DNA of 64,000 bases from JAIBAC01 sp046331095 (lineage in GTDB: Bacteria; Actinomycetota; Acidimicrobiia; UBA2766), in contig JAXLRM010000003.1 of the NCBI GenBank assembly GCA_046331095.1, positions 868,001 through 932,000 on the forward strand. Reading direction: 5' to 3'. The position numbers and the translations under genes were made by a program. Under the pieces are notes generated by a model. That model was not told the DNA's origin and made no database searches. It saw nothing but the letters and a program-made list of their open reading frames with translations. Positions 60,065-64,000 of this stretch are shown here, piece after piece (the first letter of the stretch is position 1; each line of letters begins with the position of its first letter).

Positions 60065-61823
60065 CGGGTGCCTCCTCGGCATCGGTGATGTGCCACTTCG
60101 ACGAGTACCACCACTCCGGCGTCGTCGAACCGATCGCCTCGTAATCCTCGGCCAGGATGTGCATCAAGTTGTACGGCACCGCCAACAAACACAACCCGCC
60201 CGGATACGACGTCTGATGGCACAAATACATGCCCTCCACCGGCGTACGATAACGAGCCAACTCCGGCAACGGCTTACGCGAGAACCACTCATCCTCGCTG
60301 CCACGCATCCCCCACCAATGACCCCCCACAAAAGCCATATTACGGAACTCACTGTCCTGAGGCGTGTTCACCCACGTCTTCACGAACTTGTCCCGCGTCA
60401 TATTCGGCGCATACTGACGAATCACGTCATAGATCGTCTCCATGATCTCACCCGACGCCCGATTCACCGCATCCGGACCATCCCGATGATCCTCCGGCGC
60501 CGGCACCTGCAAATTCATCGTGATCACGTGGTTGCCGTCGGGCGCCCGCGTGCTGTCGTGGGCGCTGTGCACGATGAGCCAGAGCTGGTAGTGATCCGGA
60601 TCCGTCGGATGCGTGTTGAACGAGTACACGTCCCGCATCAGATCCAGCATCTGCTCCTCGGTCGAGTGCAACAGCATCCCCACGGGGTAGTCCGCCCCGT
60701 GCATCTCGCGGCCCGCTGACGAGTACTGGGGCAGCTCGCTCACCGCCATGTTCGCGACGAACAGGCTCCCGCCCTTGAGGCTGATGTCGTCGACACGCTG
60801 CACGAAGTCCTGGCTCAGGTGGTTGCCCGACACCAACCTCGGCAACTGCTTGACATGGGTGTTCAGGATCACACCCATGTTCGCCCGGATCGTCTTCTCC
60901 TCCAGGGCGGTCTCGTCGTCGACACGCACCCCCACCGCACGACCGCCCTCGACGAGGACCTCCGTCACCGGTGCGTTCACGTACATCCGCGCACCATGGG
61001 CAAGACCACAACGGATGATCGAGTGCGCGAGGGCGTGCATGCCCCCCACCGGCGTGCAGTTCGAATAGAACATCAACTGCTGCACCGCGAAACCCGGGAT
61101 CGCCATCCCCTTGTGGAACGGATGCGGCCCGTTACCCCACGAACCCACCAACAAACCCGTCTTGAACGGGTCCGGCAAGCCCATCGCGTTCATCATCTCG
61201 CACAGGGACCACTCCAACATGACCTCGTCGAAGAACGGCAACGCCTCACGCAACACCTGCGCCCACGGCAGATCGCCCCGCCCCATCCCCCACTTCTCGT
61301 CATAAGGCGGCGTCCAATAGATGCTGCGGAAGAAATCGGTCATGTGCGGCTCGAGCGCACCCATGAACTCGACGAAGACCTTCGACACGTCGAGGGACAC
61401 GCCCATGATCTGGGCCAGCACCTCGGGGTCGCGGGCCTTGCCCTCGTGGAAGAAGTTGCCCGCACCGAAAAAGCCGCGCCCGTCCGGCGACGCACACCCA
61501 CCGAAGTTCGTCACCGTCGACGCCCGCAGGCCGTAGCGGCCCAACTCGAGCTGGCCCAGCGCGGGAGCAGAAGCGCCGTAGAAGTACGAGGCGTGGGGGT
61601 CGATCGAGAACCCAGGCGACGGCTCGTGATTCTCCGCACCCCCACCCAACTCCGGGCGCGCCTCCAGAATGCAAACCGAGAAACCCCACTTCGCCAAATA
61701 CGCAGCAGCCGTCAACCCGTTCGGCCCACCACCCACGATCACGAAGTCGTAACTACTCCGCTTGGCCAACCGCTCCCCATCCGAGGCAGACCGAACACCG
61801 ACAGCGCCCGACACAGCAGCCAT
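59907..61823 (-). CDS. CrtI/PYROXD2-like NAD(P)/FAD oxidoreductase 8 (type A)
   Basis: A 638-codon frame from ATG 61823 with FVIVGGGPNGLTAAAYLAKW near residue 28 and the C-terminal MYLCHQTSYPGGLCLLAVPY block. It is the paralogue of the type A gene 24459-26178. Homology ends near 60070 (EWWYSSKWHITDAEE); the frame then runs on for about 50 residues, overlapping the next gene by 158 bases in another phase. The true protein is probably about 585 residues, with its stop codon lost or shifted. A KstR-like palindrome lies 78 bases upstream. GTG 61826 is an alternative start. Confidence 0.8.
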   Translation of the reverse strand: MAAVSGAVGVRSASDGERLAKRSSYDFVIVGGGPNGLTAAAYLAKWGFSVCILEARPELGGGAENHEPSPGFSIDPHASYFYGASAPALGQLELGRYGLRASTVTNFGGCASPDGRGFFGAGNFFHEGKARDPEVLAQIMGVSLDVSKVFVEFMGALEPHMTDFFRSIYWTPPYDEKWGMGRGDLPWAQVLREALPFFDEVMLEWSLCEMMNAMGLPDPFKTGLLVGSWGNGPHPFHKGMAIPGFAVQQLMFYSNCTPVGGMHALAHSIIRCGLAHGARMYVNAPVTEVLVEGGRAVGVRVDDETALEEKTIRANMGVILNTHVKQLPRLVSGNHLSQDFVQRVDDISLKGGSLFVANMAVSELPQYSSAGREMHGADYPVGMLLHSTEEQMLDLMRDVYSFNTHPTDPDHYQLWLIVHSAHDSTRAPDGNHVITMNLQVPAPEDHRDGPDAVNRASGEIMETIYDVIRQYAPNMTRDKFVKTWVNTPQDSEFRNMAFVGGHWWGMRGSEDEWFSRKPLPELARYRTPVEGMYLCHQTSYPGGLCLLAVPYNLMHILAEDYEAIGSTTPEWWYSSKWHITDAEEAPDERRRSVLGLSEPRGESARGDRVPSGARDRLCDHRCGPQRFDRGDVSRGGGS

Positions 61824-61900
61824 CACGACCCCGTTTCGCTGAGATCAGGCACGGCCCACCGAACGATCTCCGACCGGACGATCCCCGGCCATGCCATTTC

Positions 61901-61914
61901 TAGAACGTGTTCTA
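61901..61914. promoter_or_regulatory. KstR-like palindrome
   Basis: TAGAACGTGTTCTA is a perfect 6-2-6 inverted repeat. It fits TnnAACnnGTTnnA, the motif known for the cholesterol regulator KstR of mycobacteria, at every fixed position. It lies in the 161-base gap upstream of the type A oxidoreductase, 78 bases before its ATG. It differs from the ACCA-N2-TGGT operator, so a second regulator is implied for this cluster. Confidence 0.7.
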
Positions 61915-61984
61915 ATTCGCGAACACGGTCAAGATCATCGCTTCTCCCGCCAACAAATGCAAGGAAAAGGTTCGCGCGGCCTGC

Positions 61985-62677
61985 TCAGCGGATGCCGCGC
62001 AGCGCGATCGAGGGCAGGCCGGCCTGGCGTTCGACGGAGAACTCCTCGAGGGCGAGCTTCTCCGCCAGTGCCCGCAGGTCGTCGGCGTCGAGGGACTGCC
62101 CTGCGACGAAGGTCCGGAAGGCCGCAAGGGCCGGGACGCGAAGCAGCGCCGGCAGCCGCATCCGCGCGACGAAGGCGGCGGCATCCTCGTAACGGCAGCC
62201 GCGGTCGGCTTCGGCGACGAGGAGCTGACCGCCGGGGCGCAGGACCCGGACGCACTCGGCGAGACCGCCCGCCGGATCGGGCCAGTGCTTGATCGACGCG
62301 ATGCTGTACACGACGTCGAAGTCCTCGTCCCGGAACGGCAGGTCGAGCGCCGAGCCCTGGACGAAGCGGGTGCGGTCGGCGACGTCCTTGGTCCTGCGCT
62401 CGGCCCGGCGGACCTGCTCGGCGGAGAGGTCCACACCGGTGAGATGGAGGTCGGGCCGGCGCTGCGCCAGTGCTCGGGCCATCTGGCCGCCGCCGCAGCC
62501 GACGTCGAGGACGCGGGCCCCGTCGGGGATCGAGCCGAGCTCCGCCTCGATCTGGTCGACGGCGATGTCGAGCACCCCCGGCGCCACGAAGAAGTCGTAC
62601 ACGAGCGCTTCGAGCGCGCCGTAGGGGTCGGTGATGTTCGACAGGCCGCTGAGGACGCCCGGCTCGGTGTTCGCCAT
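61985..62677 (-). CDS. Class I SAM-dependent methyltransferase
   Basis: A 230-residue methyltransferase with motif I ARVLDVGCGGGQMARAL, an acidic GVDLS, DVVYSIASIKHW at motif IV, and RVLRPGGQLLVAEAD. It is of the UbiE/ methyltransf-11 kind and would methylate a small molecule, perhaps a lipid or quinone. ATG 62677 is the family-like start. It lies between the KstR-like site and the duplicated type B gene, and reads in the same direction as the oxidoreductases. Confidence 0.9.
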   Translation of the reverse strand: MANTEPGVLSGLSNITDPYGALEALVYDFFVAPGVLDIAVDQIEAELGSIPDGARVLDVGCGGGQMARALAQRRPDLHLTGVDLSAEQVRRAERRTKDVADRTRFVQGSALDLPFRDEDFDVVYSIASIKHWPDPAGGLAECVRVLRPGGQLLVAEADRGCRYEDAAAFVARMRLPALLRVPALAAFRTFVAGQSLDADDLRALAEKLALEEFSVERQAGLPSIALRGIR

Positions 62678-62774
62678 GGCGGACAAGGTACCCACATCCG
62701 CGCGCGCTTCGCCGTGCCGGTGCGGCTCCGCCGCGGTCCCTGGACCGGCGAGCACCGGGCAGCGCTCGCCGGTT

Positions 62775-64000
62775 CCGGGTGTGGTCTCAGGCGACGGGGA
62801 GGCCTTCGGGGAAGTAGGTGTCTATGTAGGTTTGGATGTTCTTGTTGTAGGGGTGGGGGAAGGGGGTTTGGGTGTCTTCGCAGACGGTGTGGGCGCCGAT
62901 GTAGCCGGGGCCGCCGAGGACCATGCCGCCGGGGTAGGTGGATGCGCCGCAGACGTAGAGGCCTTCGATGGGTGTGCGGGTCGCGGAGCAGTCGGTGTTG
63001 GGGCGCATGTTGCCCATCTGGACGGGGTTGTAGTCGCCGTGTTTGATCGAGCCGCGCACCATGTTGGGGATGCGGCGTTCGATGTCGTGGGGTGTCTCGA
63101 GTACGGCTTGGACGACGGAGTCGCGGAAGCCTTCGAAGTGGTGGTCCAACAGGTCGGTGACTTCGCGGATGATGTCGGTTTCTTGTTCGGCCCAGGGGTA
63201 GTCGTAGGGGGCGGGCATCTGGAAGAAACAGGAGTGCTGGCCGTCGATTTGGCTCAGGACCTTGTCGAACGCCGACTCGCACGTGAAGTGGCCCGCGAAC
63301 TTGGGGATACGGCCCGTCTCGACGGATTCGAGGAACGACACGACGTCGGCGAAGTCGTCGAAACCGACCACGGTCGAGAACGCGTCGCCCGAGAGGTTGC
63401 CGTCCGCGTTGCGTAGTTGTGGTTTGCCCTTGACCGCGAAGAACACCGTCATCAGCGACCACTTGTCCCAGGTCCAGTTCTCGGCCTGGGTGCGTAGGTC
63501 CTTGGGTGTGTCGTCCTCGGGGAGGAGCTTGAGGAACGTGGTCTGGGGATCGAGGCTCGACAGCACGGCCTTGCGGGCGTGGATACGGCGCCCGTCGTAG
63601 AGGCGCACACCAGCGGCACGCGAGCCGTCCATCTCGATCCGGGTGACCTCGGCGTTGTCGAGGATCAGCCCGCCGTGTTCGAGGATCACACGGGTGAACG
63701 ACGACGCGAGACGGTGCGAACCGCCGTAGCTGAACGCCTTTTGCAGGCCGCGGTCGACCATGAGCGGCACCATGAAGCCCATGCCCGACTCCTGGGGCGA
63801 GATCCCCCACTGACACGAGCTGTAGAGCAGGGTCGCGAGCACCGAATCCGGCAGCGAGTACTCCTGGAGGATCTCCACCGCGGACTGCTCGCTCAGCGCC
63901 AACATGTCCTGGCCGACCGCGTTGCGGTCGAGGGCTTCCATCAGGTCCAGCGGCGCACCCGGGGCCAGGTACGTGGCCGGGCCCAAGATGCCGTCGACGA
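62775..64000. repeat. Segmental duplication of 58372-59597
   Basis: The bases 62775-64000 repeat 58372-59597 at a constant offset of 4403. The only difference I found is 58982 C versus 63385 T (Gly to Asp in the minus-strand protein). The duplication continues past the window. It is either a very recent gene duplication or gene conversion, or a collapse/redundancy of assembly. Confidence 0.85.
62787..64000 (-). CDS. CrtI/PYROXD2-like oxidoreductase 9 (type B), partial at window edge
   Basis: The minus-strand frame gives the C-terminal 404 residues of a type B oxidoreductase, identical to the one at 58384 except for one Asp for Gly (NLSGDAFSTVV). It contains the MVPLMVDRGLQKAFSYGGSH segment and the C-terminal FAD block GLYVCGASTYPGGMVL. 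The N-terminal part is beyond the window, so it cannot be seen whether this copy carries the heptamer frameshift. Confidence 0.9.
   Translation of the reverse strand, partial: VDGILGPATYLAPGAPLDLMEALDRNAVGQDMLALSEQSAVEILQEYSLPDSVLATLLYSSCQWGISPQESGMGFMVPLMVDRGLQKAFSYGGSHRLASSFTRVILEHGGLILDNAEVTRIEMDGSRAAGVRLYDGRRIHARKAVLSSLDPQTTFLKLLPEDDTPKDLRTQAENWTWDKWSLMTVFFAVKGKPQLRNADGNLSGDAFSTVVGFDDFADVVSFLESVETGRIPKFAGHFTCESAFDKVLSQIDGQHSCFFQMPAPYDYPWAEQETDIIREVTDLLDHHFEGFRDSVVQAVLETPHDIERRIPNMVRGSIKHGDYNPVQMGNMRPNTDCSATRTPIEGLYVCGASTYPGGMVLGGPGYIGAHTVCEDTQTPFPHPYNKNIQTYIDTYFPEGLPVA

Overview
The window is a high-GC chromosomal segment of an actinobacterium. Actinobacterial features include a wax-ester synthase/DGAT-type acyltransferase, an MMPL exporter, an F420-type LLM oxidoreductase, abundant VapBC/MazEF modules, many GTG starts with ATGA/GTGA overlaps, and a KstR-like palindrome. 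An Acidimicrobiia-like lineage is my inference; there is no rRNA or marker gene to prove it. No tRNA, rRNA or CRISPR was seen.

Layout. 0-2.9 kb: a rearranged copy of the upstream part of a CoA-transferase gene, a truncated ORF, a DUF2201-like metallopeptidase/VWA protein, and a divergent but complete-looking S-adenosylmethionine synthetase, all translationally coupled. 2.9-4.2 kb: two VapBC loci, one broken. 4.3-7.9 kb: a heterodimeric ABC exporter. 8.0-16.6 kb: palindromic repeats, a double-domain CoA-transferase, a single CoA-transferase, an aldonolactone-oxidase-like flavoprotein, a CrtI/PYROXD2-like oxidoreductase and WS/DGAT. 16.6-19.5 kb: a toxin-antitoxin island with live and decayed modules. 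19.5-26.2 kb: four consecutive CrtI/PYROXD2-like FAD oxidoreductases. 26.4-35.2 kb: VapBC, MarR, an MMPL exporter with divergent TetR, a VOC protein, rsgA split by an in-frame amber codon, and a CoA-disulfide reductase-rhodanese fusion behind a CsoR/CstR-type operator. 35.2-52.5 kb: CoA-ester and steroid-like catabolism (tandem NTF2 protein, thiolase plus DUF35, ETF, BioB, flavin reductase, KstD-like dehydrogenase, ThDP enzyme, epimerase, another CrtI-like protein, PaaG-like isomerase, LLM, SDR, acyl-CoA dehydrogenase) and heme A synthase. 52.6-54.2 kb: a B12-binding radical SAM protein. 54.4-57.8 kb: a broken fibronectin-III protein with a toxin-like tail, a coupled small gene and a lipoprotein, in lower-GC DNA. 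58.4-64.0 kb: a second set of CrtI/PYROXD2-like genes, a methyltransferase and a near-identical segmental duplication running off the right edge.

Two themes unify the window. First, nine CrtI/PYROXD2-like flavoproteins sit among acyl-CoA enzymes, which suggests catabolism or remodelling of an isoprenoid, steroid or other lipid. Second, a shared inverted repeat, ACCA-N2-TGGT, often as two sites about 21 bp apart, precedes the CoA-transferase, ETF/thiolase, KstD-like/ThDP and LLM/SDR units and looks like one regulon operator. Many genes carry single frameshifts, small duplications or in-frame stops; some may be assembly errors, others true decay.
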